A stretch of DNA of 64,000 nucleotides from Mesostigma viride (taxonomy: Eukaryota; Streptophyta; Mesostigmatophyceae; Mesostigmatales; Mesostigmataceae), in contig RPFO01001043.1 in the NCBI GenBank assembly GCA_009746045.1, positions 15,001 to 79,000 of the forward strand, in the 5' to 3' direction. How positions within the stretch are numbered: the first letter of the stretch is position 1; each line of letters begins with the position of its first letter. The notes below the pieces were generated by a model that had not been told where the DNA came from, made no database searches, and was given only the letters and a program-made list of their open reading frames with translations. The position numbers and the translations under genes were made by a program. Shown here in pieces: positions 16,136 to 26,233 of this stretch.

Positions 16136-16440
16136 TAATTAATTAATTAATTAGACTCGTGCTCCCGTTGGGGAGTCACGGAGCATTAACCCCGATGGAT
16201 GGATGGATGGGTGCAAACATTCCTACCGGTCTAATCTATCTACATTGGCTACATACTACATCTATCTAACAGCATTCTAACTACAACATCTATCTAGGCA
16301 GCCGCACGCTGCCCGAGGGGGAGCTATCTGGCGTGTCTCCCGCGGGATTGCACACGCGGGCGCTTCCCCACTGGGGGGGGCTCATTGTCCTCTATGACCT
16401 GGGCCCACTTGGCCTTGTCCATCATCTTCTTCCAAATCAC
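16136..16440 (-). repeat. LINE 3' end: C-terminal ORF fragment, stem-loop, TTAA tail
   Basis: Minus strand: MDKAKWAQVIEDNEPPP (about 16430-16380) resembles the DKEKWAAICDK C-terminal fragment of the family B copies. Further 3' is the stem-loop at 16179-16159 (GTG, bulged A, CTCCC, CAAC loop, GGGAG, CAC) followed by four TTAA units. The stem-loop core is identical to the copy at 55910-55930. Confidence 0.55.
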
Positions 16441-16619
16441 GGAGAGGCCGAGGCCCCCCACATGTCCTCTACTAGCTGTTCCTAGCTGGACCTGCCCATA
16501 CATTCCTGCAAAGTTCCCCCACTTCTAAAAAATCTGGGCTATTCACATGGTCGAAATAATCACATTTGTTTGAGTTATTAATTTCCCCGCAAAATGCGGG
16601 GTACTTTTTTGAGCCTACT

Positions 16620-17799
16620 AGCTGCGGCCGGGGGCTCAATAGCCGCTCCGCCGCGAAGCCCTACTAAGCCGCAGGGCGTACAGGGGCAGCGGGGTCGAGG
16701 GAGGGGGGTGGTCCAGGAGCCTCCGAAGTTTGGCCAGGGAGATGAACCATGCAAAGCTCACTGAGAAAGCTTTCACTGCACGCCGGGGTGCCCGGGATGC
16801 ATGTCTGTCTGGTGAGCCCTTTGCGTGGCCCGGCGCGTCCGGTGAGACAGTCTTGAAAGAGACCGCCACATGTGCCGCCTTGTGCTGGTTGGCGGCCGTC
16901 ATGTGGCGATGGATCTCTGCGGTGCCCGAGTGTCTACACCACCTCCGCGCATGTGCGGCAGTATATATGCCGCTCATGGTATATATGGGGACAGGTCCTT
17001 CCCGCAGCGCCGGCCCGGCGGCGGCGGGCCTGCACTCTATGTGGTCGCCTGATCGAGCCAGGCGGCGACCACCCACCAGGCATCGCACATGCTGGGATAT
17101 AGCTCGGGGTCGCTGGGCGGGCGCGGGGTTGCCCATGCAGGGAGCAGCTGAGACTCCGGCCAACTATTAGATCCACGCCGGATCGCAGCCTACTAGTTCG
17201 GAACAGGGTGGCGTGAGAGTCCAGGCCGCATTCGGCCGGCATCAAGGCCGGTACATCAAAGGTTGCGCAGCAACGATCGATTTGGCCGGGCACTGGTGGA
17301 CTCTGATTGCGTCGCGGCGCTTCTCCTTCTCTGACCACTTCTCCGTCCGAGCGGCGCCCGTACGTAAACATGCAGGGCGTAGGCAGGTCCATGCAATCGG
17401 CAGGGCGGGGTCGGGGGCCCGCCGGCGCTCTGGGCCGGCCTGAAGGTGTAGTCGCAAGGTTGCGGTGACCATATGCGGTGATCCGATGTGACAGTTGGGG
17501 TGCCAGGTCAGCGTACGGGCATCGATGACCGGGAAGAACGCCATGCAGCTGCCACTGACAATATTTGCGCACAACATGTATGTTCGTACCGACAGTCCAA
17601 GCAAACACATGCATCGCGCCGGCGGGGCCGGAGTATACTGCGGCCTGCATGAGCCAGCCACCCAGGTGCAGCCTGCGCGCGGGGCCCACATACTATGCAA
17701 AGGTCACTCAATATAGCGCATTGATCAGGCGGGCCCTTATTATAGCAAACAGCCCGTATTGGCAGCTGTCAAGGCACCCAGCTCAGTGAGTAGTTGCTC
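16620..17799 (-). pseudogene. Degenerate LINE, left part, split by the copia element
   Basis: Minus-strand frames such as FSVSFAWFISLAKLRRLLDH followed by PLYALRL correspond to those of the copy at 53519-54500 (LDHPRPRSTPALPMHALRL). EKRRDAIRF at 54100 has the counterpart EAPRRNQS here. There are many frameshifts. The sequence continues at 29271 after the LTR retrotransposon, so it was one copy before that insertion. The assignment rests on similarity to sequence next to recognisable RT motifs at 52755-53640. Confidence 0.5.
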
Positions 17800-17804
17800 A
17801 AGGA

Positions 17805-18448
17805 TTTAGATGAACGCGGATCAGTGAGTTTCTGGTCTTCCCAAGATGTGATGAATGGAGCCATGGTTTCAACCAGCGGCTTTTAACCTTTACCACAGTT
17901 GCCTCACTACCCTGTGGTCACTAGCCTGAGGCGGCAGCACCCACGGACGGTGTTGGGAAAAGACGCTTGGCCACTGCTGTGTCCGAGCCTTTCTAGGTCT
18001 CACCATTGCTGCCAGGCCTTGCACGCCTTGGCAGGTCCGCCACTGTCAATTTCCTTGGTTGCATCAATCCAGGACGTCTGTCCTTCCATGAATGACAGTA
18101 ACGCTCTGGATTTATCCGTCATGACAAGTACCCATCCATCCCAGGCCTGCAGGACTGCCAGTCCTGAAGTCCTGTGACATTCTTGGTACCATCAACCAAT
18201 ATTGACCACAGTACCTCCTAGTGACAGTCGGTCCTGTGACACGTAACGTGTGATGGTTCACCCAACACTGCCACGTGCCCTGTCCCTCACGTGTCCTTAG
18301 TCCTGGTACTGCTGTAGCGTCCGGCGGCATTACTTCGGGACTTGATAACTCTCAAGTTCCTTGTCCAAATGAGGCGTTTAGCACGGCGTTGGAAAGGCCA
18401 CTTCAAGTATGATATGCTTAGCATATTGCATCACCAATATGCTAACTC
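17805..18448 (-). repeat. 3' LTR of copia element
   Basis: Identical to 28622-29265 except T/G in GAGGCGTTTAGC (near 18377) and T/C in AGTATGATATGC (near 18412). Its right end holds an 11-bp inverted repeat, TTAGCATATTG and CAATATGCTAA, around CATCAC. Confidence 0.9.
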
Positions 18449-18461
18449 CAACCCTTTCTTG
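18449..18461 (-). other. Polypurine tract of copia element
   Basis: On the minus strand, AAGAAAGGGTTG directly precedes the 3' LTR. A near copy, AAAAGAAAGGGTTGG, lies at 18649-18663, about 200 bp further upstream in the element. Confidence 0.55.
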
Positions 18462-18961
18462 TTTTGGAGCTGCAAGCTTCACACCATGACCAACCCATTC
18501 CTTGCTGCCTTGTGAAATGGACACCTGGTTACCCTGGACTTATAATAAGCCTCATGAGCACCCCTTTTGCCACCTTAATGGTATCCTTCTTAGGGATCTA
18601 TGGTTCAACCCTGCCATCTGATCATTAACTTGACCTGCAGGTCATCCCCAACCCTTTCTTTTGCAACTGTACCTTGGCTTGGGCTTAAAGGAGGATATTG
18701 AATATTCCTTAGGCAACATATCCTGGATATCTGAATGAGAGGCCCTGACTACAGGAAACGTATTACAGTGAGTTCCTGGTCTTCCCAGTTATCACTGGCG
18801 CCCGTTTCATGGCGCCCGCCCCGAGCGTTCCAGGCATCATCCATCCAAATGTTCACCAATGGAAACCACTTCAACACCACTGTGCCACTGCTTGATGGGG
18901 AGCCCATGTCATCACTGGGTGTTAAAGCCCAGGAGTCATACATACCAGGCTGTGGCTCAAC

Positions 18962-19008
18962 TAGGGAATCGAACCCTACCCCAGAACCCCAGGTTAAACT
19001 TAACCTGG
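18962..19008 (-). other. tRNA-like T-arm and hairpin in copia 3' region
   Basis: On the minus strand, TAGGGTTCGATTCCCTA (18978-18962) forms a 5-bp stem with a 7-nt TTCGATT loop, a good pol III B-box. It is preceded by the perfect hairpin CCAGGTTAAGTTTAACCTGG (19008-18989). No matching acceptor stem or D-arm is visible, so this is not a complete tRNA. It lies in the roughly 960 bp between the pol stop and the 3' LTR. Confidence 0.4.
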
Positions 19009-19410
19009 TCACATGACAGACAACAAGAGAGATTGGCATACAACATGATTATGTTTTATTATAGAATATCCACCAAAACCAATGTTGAGTGTTCCCAGTG
19101 GACCAGCCTGCACCAGCAAGGCCCAACTGTCAGGTTACAACACCATAATATCCAAGGTTGTCACTTATTCACAGCTAAAGAAAACTAAACAAGAGAGATA
19201 TATACAAACAACCTGGAAGAACTCTCAACATGGCCTGCCCTGTCATGGCCTAACTGCCCGAGGCCAAAGGCATCCCACTGTGCTAATCCTTTACAGGAAG
19301 AGCTTGCTCCTGTTGAGCCTTCTACCTGCTTGGTGACAGGTAGGCTACCTGTTGCCCTCCCCCCTGGGGACAACAGCACTGGTCAGCCACCAACTGGCAA
19401 AGGCTGGACT

Positions 19411-22170
19411 TCAAGTCCCACCAGAAAAGGGGTACATGAGCCCTTTGAGCACAGGGTATTGTAGCTCAGCCTTGCTCTCCAGCTTGGTGAGGGCGTCTGC
19501 TGGGTTGTCAACACCAGGCACATGTTCAAGATGAGCAAGGTAAGACATCTCCTTCAGCAACAAATAATCCAGATCCCTGCTCCTGGCGAGCTGTCTGTGC
19601 ACAAACTGCACCATGCCCATGCTGTCTGTCTTGACCAGTGTGTGCAGCTGCAAGCTACAGGAAGCTACCTGACAGAGCTGGTAGAATAACTCCCTGAGGT
19701 AAAGAGCAGTGTGTAGCCCCTCACATATTGCCCTGCACTCAGCAATGTCACTGCTGGGCGTCACCCTGTTCTGTAACCTACTGTACCAGCTGACCAGAGA
19801 AGTGTGCTCCTGTTGTAGTGTAATGAGTGCTGCTGCCCTACCCCTGACATCCGTCACCTTCCTGCTGTCCATGGAACTGTCCACAAAAAGCACCATGTTG
19901 AGTGGTTTGTACAAGTCCACAGCTGCCAGTATGAGTGGAGGTGAGCTCCTGACAGACTCAACCACCTGCTCTGCCCCTACCTCAACCAGCTGAGCATCTG
20001 TGAGCCTACTCAGCACCAACAAATCTGGGGCACAAATGCTAGCTAGCCAAGCCAACATTCCCCTGATTGTGGCACACCTGGCCTGGGTAATGGGCTGCTG
20101 GAGGGCATCAATGATCTGCTGAGGATAGTTGTTGCCACCCTCCATCTTGATAAACCAAGTACCTGCCCTCTTGATCAGCGTGGCCTGCATTCCACAAAAC
20201 ACCATGGGCTCATCCTGCTTCATGTGCTGGACCTTTCCTAACTCAAACCTCTTCTGGATCTTGGACAGTACTGAATCCACCCACTCAGGAGGCCCTAGAA
20301 GGTGCAGGTCATCTCCATGCAGAGATGCAAACACAGGCAACCCTTCATGAGTACTCTGGAACAAGCAAGGATCAACTGGAGACACAGTAAAGCCACAGTG
20401 AGTTTTCAGAAACTTTTCCAGGCTCTTTCTCCAGATGATAGGGCTGGACCTGAGACCCTCCAAACCCTTGAGTATTCTGAGATATTTTGACTTGATCTCT
20501 GCTCTCCACACCTTGGGCACTGTTACAAAGAAGGGAGGGATATCACGCCACGTCTCCTTGGCCTGCTCCACATCACCCTTGAGAAAAGCCCTCTTGAAAT
20601 CAATCAGCACAGAGCTGTACGCAATGCCCTTGACCAGGAAAGACAGATATATACACAGAACAATCCTCCAGGTATCATGCAGCATCCCAGGCGTATACAA
20701 CTCCTCATCTGTCAGCTCCCCCGTGCCATGGTACTCAGTCACAACTGGCCTCACATGTGGCACCTGCACACCGTCTATCTCCTTCAGCTTGAGCACAAAC
20801 AAGAGCCTTAGCAACTGATGCTCCCTGGGCAACTCATCCACAGGCTCAGCACAGTTAGACACTATCCAGTCATGCCCACTGGAGACAAACCCTAGAATCC
20901 ATGCCTTAGCCATCTTGGGGCTTTGCATCAACTCTACCAACTGGTGCCAGGAAATAGGACTGTGACCAGCAATCTGGTACTTGTGCACCCCCAAGTCCCG
21001 TGGATCTAGGGTGGTTGGGATGATCAACAAGTCCTCAGCAATGGGCTCCTTGCCTTCAGGCCCCACACTCTGCTGCCCCTTCACAGCCTTGACTGCCACA
21101 GCTAGACCCTTGGAGTAGTGATATCTCTGGAGGGGCAAACTGCCGTGACCTTCTAGTGCAAGCTCATCTGCTGACAGAGTCACTCCTGGCATGCACAAGA
21201 AATTCTGGCCCAAAATGGCAGGCCCCTGGTACCCTTCCACCACACAGAACGCAGTGGGGACACCCAGGATAGGCACAGTCACTTCCCCTAGGATCTTCAT
21301 TGTTACAGTGCCCGTAAAGTCACTCACTGCCCTGCAGCCAGCCTTATTCACCTTCAGGCCCTGAGCATCCTCCACCCTGATGATAGACACCTCTGAGTTA
21401 GTATCCACTTCTAGGGTAGCAGCCCAGCAAGAACCCCATTCAGTCAACTTAGATACCTTGGGATCCTTGTGCTTGTTGAACATGAGCGACCGGACAATGT
21501 CTGCCATGAGTGGCCTCTTGGACCCTGGTGCAGGCCCAGCCCCCGTTGGCTCCACCACAGGTGATGCAGTTGCCTCCTGCACCTCATCATCATCAGAGGG
21601 ATAGCCACCTCCCACGTCAGTGACAGGCACATCAACTACCTGGTCCTCAACCTGGCCCTCCAGCCAACACTGGGGTCCAGGCCCGTCTGCAGGCCAGATT
21701 GCATGTGGCTTGCGTTCCTTGACGTTGGCCCAGCTCAACCTGTAAACATGCCTGGGATTACTCTCCAAGGCCACAAGGCAGGAACGATTGGCATCTTCCA
21801 CACAGGTCACCACCCCGTTCTGCCACTTGCCCCTTTTGCCCTGCATTGATGGCTCCTTCCACATTCTGACCTTCAGCCCCACCTGAGGCCTCAGCACATT
21901 CCAGCCCCTATCCTTGCGTCTCAACTGAGCAAACACCCTGTCTGCTTTCCTCAAGCATGCTTGGACCACTTCCTGGGCTAGCATCCCAAACTGCAGTGCT
22001 ACAGGATTGACAGCCACCCCGTCATAATAGTAGTTTATTCTGAGGTTCAGCTGTTCTTCCACCTGCCTGGTCCACGCTGCCCTCTCCAAAGCAGATGCTA
22101 CCAGTGGCACCTTAGGTTCTGCCAGCACTACGGTCTTGACCTCTCTGATGGATCTCTCCACAGCACCTTG
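19411..22170 (-). CDS. Copia pol, 3' part: integrase end, protease-like, RT, RNase H
   Basis: A 919-codon continuous frame. It starts inside the integrase with QGAVERSIREV (equivalent to the NGxAERxNR block). A retropepsin-like segment follows at about 21420-21180, with LEVDTNSEVSII (D-T-N where D-T/S-G is usual) and AILGQNFL. RT shows VLIDFKRAFLKGD, LRILKGLEGLRSSPIIW and the active site FASLHGDDLHLLG (GDD in place of copia's usual VDD). RNase H shows LFVDSSMD, SWYSRLQNRVTPSSDIAECRA, TDSMGM and GVDNPADALTK. The C-terminus is intact. The frame is open and looks recently functional, but it is disconnected from the rest of pol by the transposon at 22171-25451. The protease assignment is weaker than the RT and RNase H calls. 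Confidence 0.85.
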   Translation of the reverse strand, partial: QGAVERSIREVKTVVLAEPKVPLVASALERAAWTRQVEEQLNLRINYYYDGVAVNPVALQFGMLAQEVVQACLRKADRVFAQLRRKDRGWNVLRPQVGLKVRMWKEPSMQGKRGKWQNGVVTCVEDANRSCLVALESNPRHVYRLSWANVKERKPHAIWPADGPGPQCWLEGQVEDQVVDVPVTDVGGGYPSDDDEVQEATASPVVEPTGAGPAPGSKRPLMADIVRSLMFNKHKDPKVSKLTEWGSCWAATLEVDTNSEVSIIRVEDAQGLKVNKAGCRAVSDFTGTVTMKILGEVTVPILGVPTAFCVVEGYQGPAILGQNFLCMPGVTLSADELALEGHGSLPLQRYHYSKGLAVAVKAVKGQQSVGPEGKEPIAEDLLIIPTTLDPRDLGVHKYQIAGHSPISWHQLVELMQSPKMAKAWILGFVSSGHDWIVSNCAEPVDELPREHQLLRLLFVLKLKEIDGVQVPHVRPVVTEYHGTGELTDEELYTPGMLHDTWRIVLCIYLSFLVKGIAYSSVLIDFKRAFLKGDVEQAKETWRDIPPFFVTVPKVWRAEIKSKYLRILKGLEGLRSSPIIWRKSLEKFLKTHCGFTVSPVDPCLFQSTHEGLPVFASLHGDDLHLLGPPEWVDSVLSKIQKRFELGKVQHMKQDEPMVFCGMQATLIKRAGTWFIKMEGGNNYPQQIIDALQQPITQARCATIRGMLAWLASICAPDLLVLSRLTDAQLVEVGAEQVVESVRSSPPLILAAVDLYKPLNMVLFVDSSMDSRKVTDVRGRAAALITLQQEHTSLVSWYSRLQNRVTPSSDIAECRAICEGLHTALYLRELFYQLCQVASCSLQLHTLVKTDSMGMVQFVHRQLARSRDLDYLLLKEMSYLAHLEHVPGVDNPADALTKLESKAELQYPVLKGLMYPFSGGT

Positions 22171-23339
22171 CACTAGGAACTCGGGGGTGATATAAGTGGT
22201 AAAAAGTGGTAAAATCTATATCACCCGGTGGTAAAAAGTGGTAAAAAGTGATAAAAAGTGATAAAAAGTGATAAAAAGTGGTAAAAAAGGGGTAAAACAG
22301 GTGGTAAAAGGTGGTAAAACAGGGGGTGGTAAAAGCCTTTACCACCTCCATTTTACCACCTGACCGCCATCGTGGTAAAAAAATACCACCAGGTGGTAAA
22401 AACGAGGGTGAAAACAGGTGGTAAAAAATTACCACCATGGAGGTGAAAAAAACGGTGGTAAAAATGGTAAAAAATATGGAGGGAAAAAACGCAGATAGAT
22501 CTCACTAGGAACTCGGCTTTGAGAATGGGTGAGAAAACACGTTTCTCGCCCGGGTGAGATGACCCAAAAAAGGTGAGAAAAGGAGAAAACGTGAGAAAAA
22601 TATCAAAAAACAGGACGTGAATCAACAGCACTGGTCAAATCAGGGCAATCAAAATCGCTTCATTAAAATGTTTAAATAATAAATGTTTATAGCCGTCAAG
22701 AACCTATCGATTCATACTAGCCATTCAGAGGCTGTTCTGAAATTGTAACCATTGATCATTTAATGAATCATCTATACAACACTGTTATGGCTTTATGACA
22801 CATCCGTCATTGCCTTTCATCTTATACGATGGCAGCTAGTGGTTAACGAAGCTGGTCGCTTGCTAGGGCATCATGCTGACCGCTCCTCCCATTTCATTCC
22901 CGTGGTGCCTGCAAGAATCCAAGCAAGCCGCGACACAATATGCAAGAGAACAAAAAGATATCAAATCCTTGACATAGACATCACAATTCTACAAGGAAGA
23001 GCTCGCCAGCACCTAACGGTCCATGCAGCAAATGTGTAGAATACGATTTAAGACCCAACACTCACTCTTATGGCAAAGCAGCCCATACACATGAATCACA
23101 CCATGCGCCAGATGTCACACGAGCAAGCCACAACGTTGTCGTCGGATCAGAAAGCAACAAACGTGAAAACGCTAGCGGCCCAAATCTGAGATTCCGCGGA
23201 ACAGAGAAAATAAGAAAGCTCAGAAGCTACCAGCAAGGGATCGAACATAGGACCTTTGGCATGATGTCGCGGCTGTGTGAGTCTCCTGATCCGAAGGCAT
23301 CTCACTTAAGTAACGTTTCGAAACAGCCAAACTGCGAAA

Positions 23340-23600
23340 AACCTCTTACCGGAGAGTTTTGCCAATATCAAGGAGACAACCAGCGCAGGTCAGAAATCGG
23401 GAGAATCCGGACCATGGTAGCTCGAGCCTGCCGTTATCTTGTCCGCGCTGTCGAGCCGTGCAGGATTATGAATATGAATGGAGATGGAAATGTGTAGCCT
23501 TACATGCGAAATAATGGCCGGCTGACGTGAAGAGCGACTAGATGACCTAGACGGTGGGGCCGGAAACAGCTTGCTTGTTTGTGTTTCATCGTGGGCAACG
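23340..23600 (+). repeat. Dispersed repeat, copy inside the TIR transposon
   Basis: Shares long stretches with 57610-57910 (for example ATGAATATGAATGGAGATGG and GAGCGACTAG). A partly inverted copy is at 24250-24480 in the same element, which makes the interior semi-palindromic. No coding capacity recognised. Confidence 0.6.
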
Positions 23601-23958
23601 AGTCCAACGACTACTTTCTCTGGGTTGCAAACTGCGGCAAATTGAACGCAAACCTCATCATGAAATCTTGACCGTCGAAATGTTTCGATCCGACGACTTA
23701 TGCAGTATGCCGCGTAATTTTTTGCGGGAGAGCCGTTGGGCCGGTTCCCGACGCGGGCGACCAGTGGTTTGCATTAAGTTAACTTACCTGAAGTTTTCCA
23801 ACAGAAGTTACCCAAGCCGCACGATGGCACTCATCGACGGCCTCAGTCTTTTGACGCGTCGGCCCGATTTTGGGGGCACCCAATTTGACCCCAACGGTAC
23901 CTACCGACAAAGGGCATACATTACCTTTCACGCGCACCACGACCCCTTCGAGTTCTGC

Positions 23959-24108
23959 TATGGCGGTGGTGCCGTGGGGCCCGCATCAGACTGCGGGCCC
24001 TTATCTTCTATGGCGGTGCTGCCGTTGGGCCCGAATCAGACTGCCGGCCCTTATCTTCTATGGCGGTGCTGCCGTTGGGCCCGAATCAGACTGCAGGCCC
24101 TTTATGCA
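23959..24108 (+). repeat. 50-bp tandem repeat, three units
   Basis: Units start TATGGCGGTG at 23959, 24009 and 24059; the second and third are nearly identical, the first more diverged. GGGCCC and GCCGGCCC blocks give it local GC richness. Confidence 0.85.
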
Positions 24109-24249
24109 GGCGGGCCCTTAATGCATGTCACTTATTTATTCTTCTGCATACAAATATGAAGCAATGAAGTCGTGTCCTCCGGATTTTTGCATTTGCACCG
24201 TGTGCAGTTCTTGGACGTTTGGAAACATGCATGGCATATGGCTAATGTA

Positions 24250-24480
24250 ATGACTGACTAGCTAGACCGTTTCAGTGGTTTTTCATTTGCGGTTATTTCC
24301 TCGTAAATGGTGGGAAAGCGATCGCTGCAATGGTTCTCACCACTAGACACTCCCGGCCAGCGAAGCCCGATTAACGTCCTCATCAAGCAACCTGTTTCCG
24401 GCCCCACTGTATAGGTCATCTTACAGTCGCTCTTTGCGTAAGCCAGCCATAATTTCAATGAACAAGGCTACACATTTGCA
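24250..24480 (-). repeat. Dispersed repeat, inverted copy
   Basis: The minus strand corresponds to 57790-58000 (AATTATGGCTGGCTTACG, the GGGAGTGTCTA region and ATTTACGAGGAAAT). See 57610-58020. Confidence 0.55.
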
Positions 24481-25453
24481 TAGTCTTTTCTTGGTTATCG
24501 GTGTGCCTTTGTTTGAATGCAGGGGGGGTCGCTGTGCCGACACAACGCGTTCAACGTGCTGGGCATCAAATGAGGGCTCTGGGCGACCACCAGTGCCCGA
24601 CTAGTGTCACCACTGCCTTCCGGACCTGAGGGCGAGGCTGCAGCCGGAGCTGCAGACGTATTTTCAGGGCTTAGCGCAGCCGCCAGGCTGCCTGTGTCGA
24701 GGAGCGTTTGCTCATCACATATTGCGCAATAGCTTCGGAAAATTATATCAGCGTGTGCGTCTTAGAAAGACGAAGCGATTGTGATGTTCACAGCCGATTT
24801 CGGTGCCCAAACGAGAAAGTTATGATCTCCGCTGTCAGCCATGGCTACCTCGTGGCTCGCGGCTTTGATGGTACATTGGCTATATTGTATGATAACCCTA
24901 TAATGCACCTTAGTGGTGCTGAGTTTTTTTCACATTAATGACTTAATGAAATAAAGCTCATGATTTTTCTCGTGGTATACTGTTGGGGCAGGCGCAGGCG
25001 CAAGAAGTCTCCTACGGTTGACAAACACCATATGTAGCAGGTTCACCTGACAACCATGCCAATATTTTGATGATTGAATGAATAAAGATGCTTTTCTTGT
25101 CGTTTTACGCCTGACATTTTTGTCGGTTTAGCACTTGTGTTTTTACCACTTGTGTGCATGCTCATGTGGTATTTTTTACCACTTTTTATCACTTCTTCGG
25201 TTTTACCACTTTTTATCACTTTTTACCACTTGCACAAGCCTTTTACCACCACTTTACCACTTTTTACCACAAAGTGGTAAAAAGTGGTAAAATATACCCA
25301 CTTTTTTACCACTTTTTATCACTTTTTATCACTTTTTATCACTTTTTATCACTTTTTACCACCCTTAGACCTCTTTTACCACCTCGAGGTGGTAAAAAGG
25401 TGGTAAAAAGTGATAAAAAGTGGTAAATTTACCACCCCCGAGTTCCTAGTGTG

Positions 25454-26233
25454 CTGTCCATGGCTCTCCCTGGGCGTGACCAGCAGCTTGCATGGCAGTT
25501 GCTCCTGCTGTGACAGTAGGCACTCAAACTGAATATCAGCCTGTACTGTCTTGTACACCCCAAAGCCTGGTAAGAGAGTCTGCAAGCCCAGCAGCAGGGT
25601 ATTCCCCTTCATATCTGGCAGAATCTGGAGCAGCCTGTACCTGCTAAATCTGTCCACTGCCACCAAAATGTATAAGCCCCTTATATGCTGGACGTCTACC
25701 TGGATGTCCCCCTTCTCCCTGGCAGGCTCCCTAGCATGGGACCTTGGCTTCTTGGCAGCATTCTCCTTACAAGCACATTGCTCAGCTGCAGCCCTGCATG
25801 CTTCCCTCAGTGGCTCATCTCCAATCTTCCAACCAAACATCTCAGCCATGGCTGTGTGACCAAAGATATTGTGCAGCCTGCGTCCAGCATCCGTGTAGCT
25901 CAGTTGCCTAGCCAGATTACGCACCTGGGAAGACGCCTGGACGGGCCCTGCGTGTGAGGACGCAACATCCACCTTCTGCATCTTGGATCCAGAGGACCCA
26001 GCAGACCCTCCCAGCAGAGCATCTAGGCTCCCAGAGCCAACCCTGTCTGGGGACCCTCCACCTGTTGACAGTTGAGGGGATTGTTGTGCTGCAGCATGCA
26101 TGCAATCTTGTGGAATGAGAACATCAGTACACCCCTGGTGCTGATCAGAGGTGGCACCCTGCCCAGATTTATTTACATGTGAAGCTGTGTCCCCACAGGG
26201 TGTCTCACTATGTACACGGGACTGCTTCACTAG
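25454..26233 (-). CDS. Copia pol, 5' part: GAG-pre-integrase and integrase core
   Basis: In the same frame as gag after its UGA stop. A 100-residue linker precedes a zinc-binding pre-integrase segment (LHNIFGH then C..CAC before KENAAKK) and an integrase core, with the first Asp in GDIQVDVQHIRG, then VAVDRFSRYRLLQIL, and the second Asp in VQADIQFE. The frame is broken after RESHGQ by the TIR transposon, so the third catalytic residue (Glu) falls near the break. There is no D-T/S-G protease motif in this part, although in ordinary copia elements the protease lies here, upstream of integrase. Expression would need readthrough of the gag stop. Confidence 0.75.

Larger units (their letters stand above)
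22171..25451. mobile_element. TIR DNA transposon with CACTA-type ends, non-autonomous
   Basis: 3,281 bp with 19-bp terminal inverted repeats, CACTAGGAACTCGGGGGTG at 22171-22189 and its complement at 25433-25451. The duplicated target is two bases (TG at 22169-22170 and 25452-25453). Dense inverted subterminal repeats (GTGGTAAAAA/GTGATAAAAA) occupy about 22190-22470 and 25140-25435, as in En/Spm (CACTA) elements, where they bind transposase. CACTA elements usually duplicate 3 bp, so the family assignment is tentative. A third copy of the terminal 14 bases lies inside at 22507-22520, suggesting a rearranged end. There is no transposase-like ORF. Removing it restores the copia pol frame exactly. 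Confidence 0.75.

Noticed and set aside
22112-22631. Minus-strand ORFs FYHLFYHFL-type near 22.1-22.6 kb and 25.15-25.43 kb
   Set aside because: Translation of the subterminal TGGTAAAAAG repeats of the TIR transposon.
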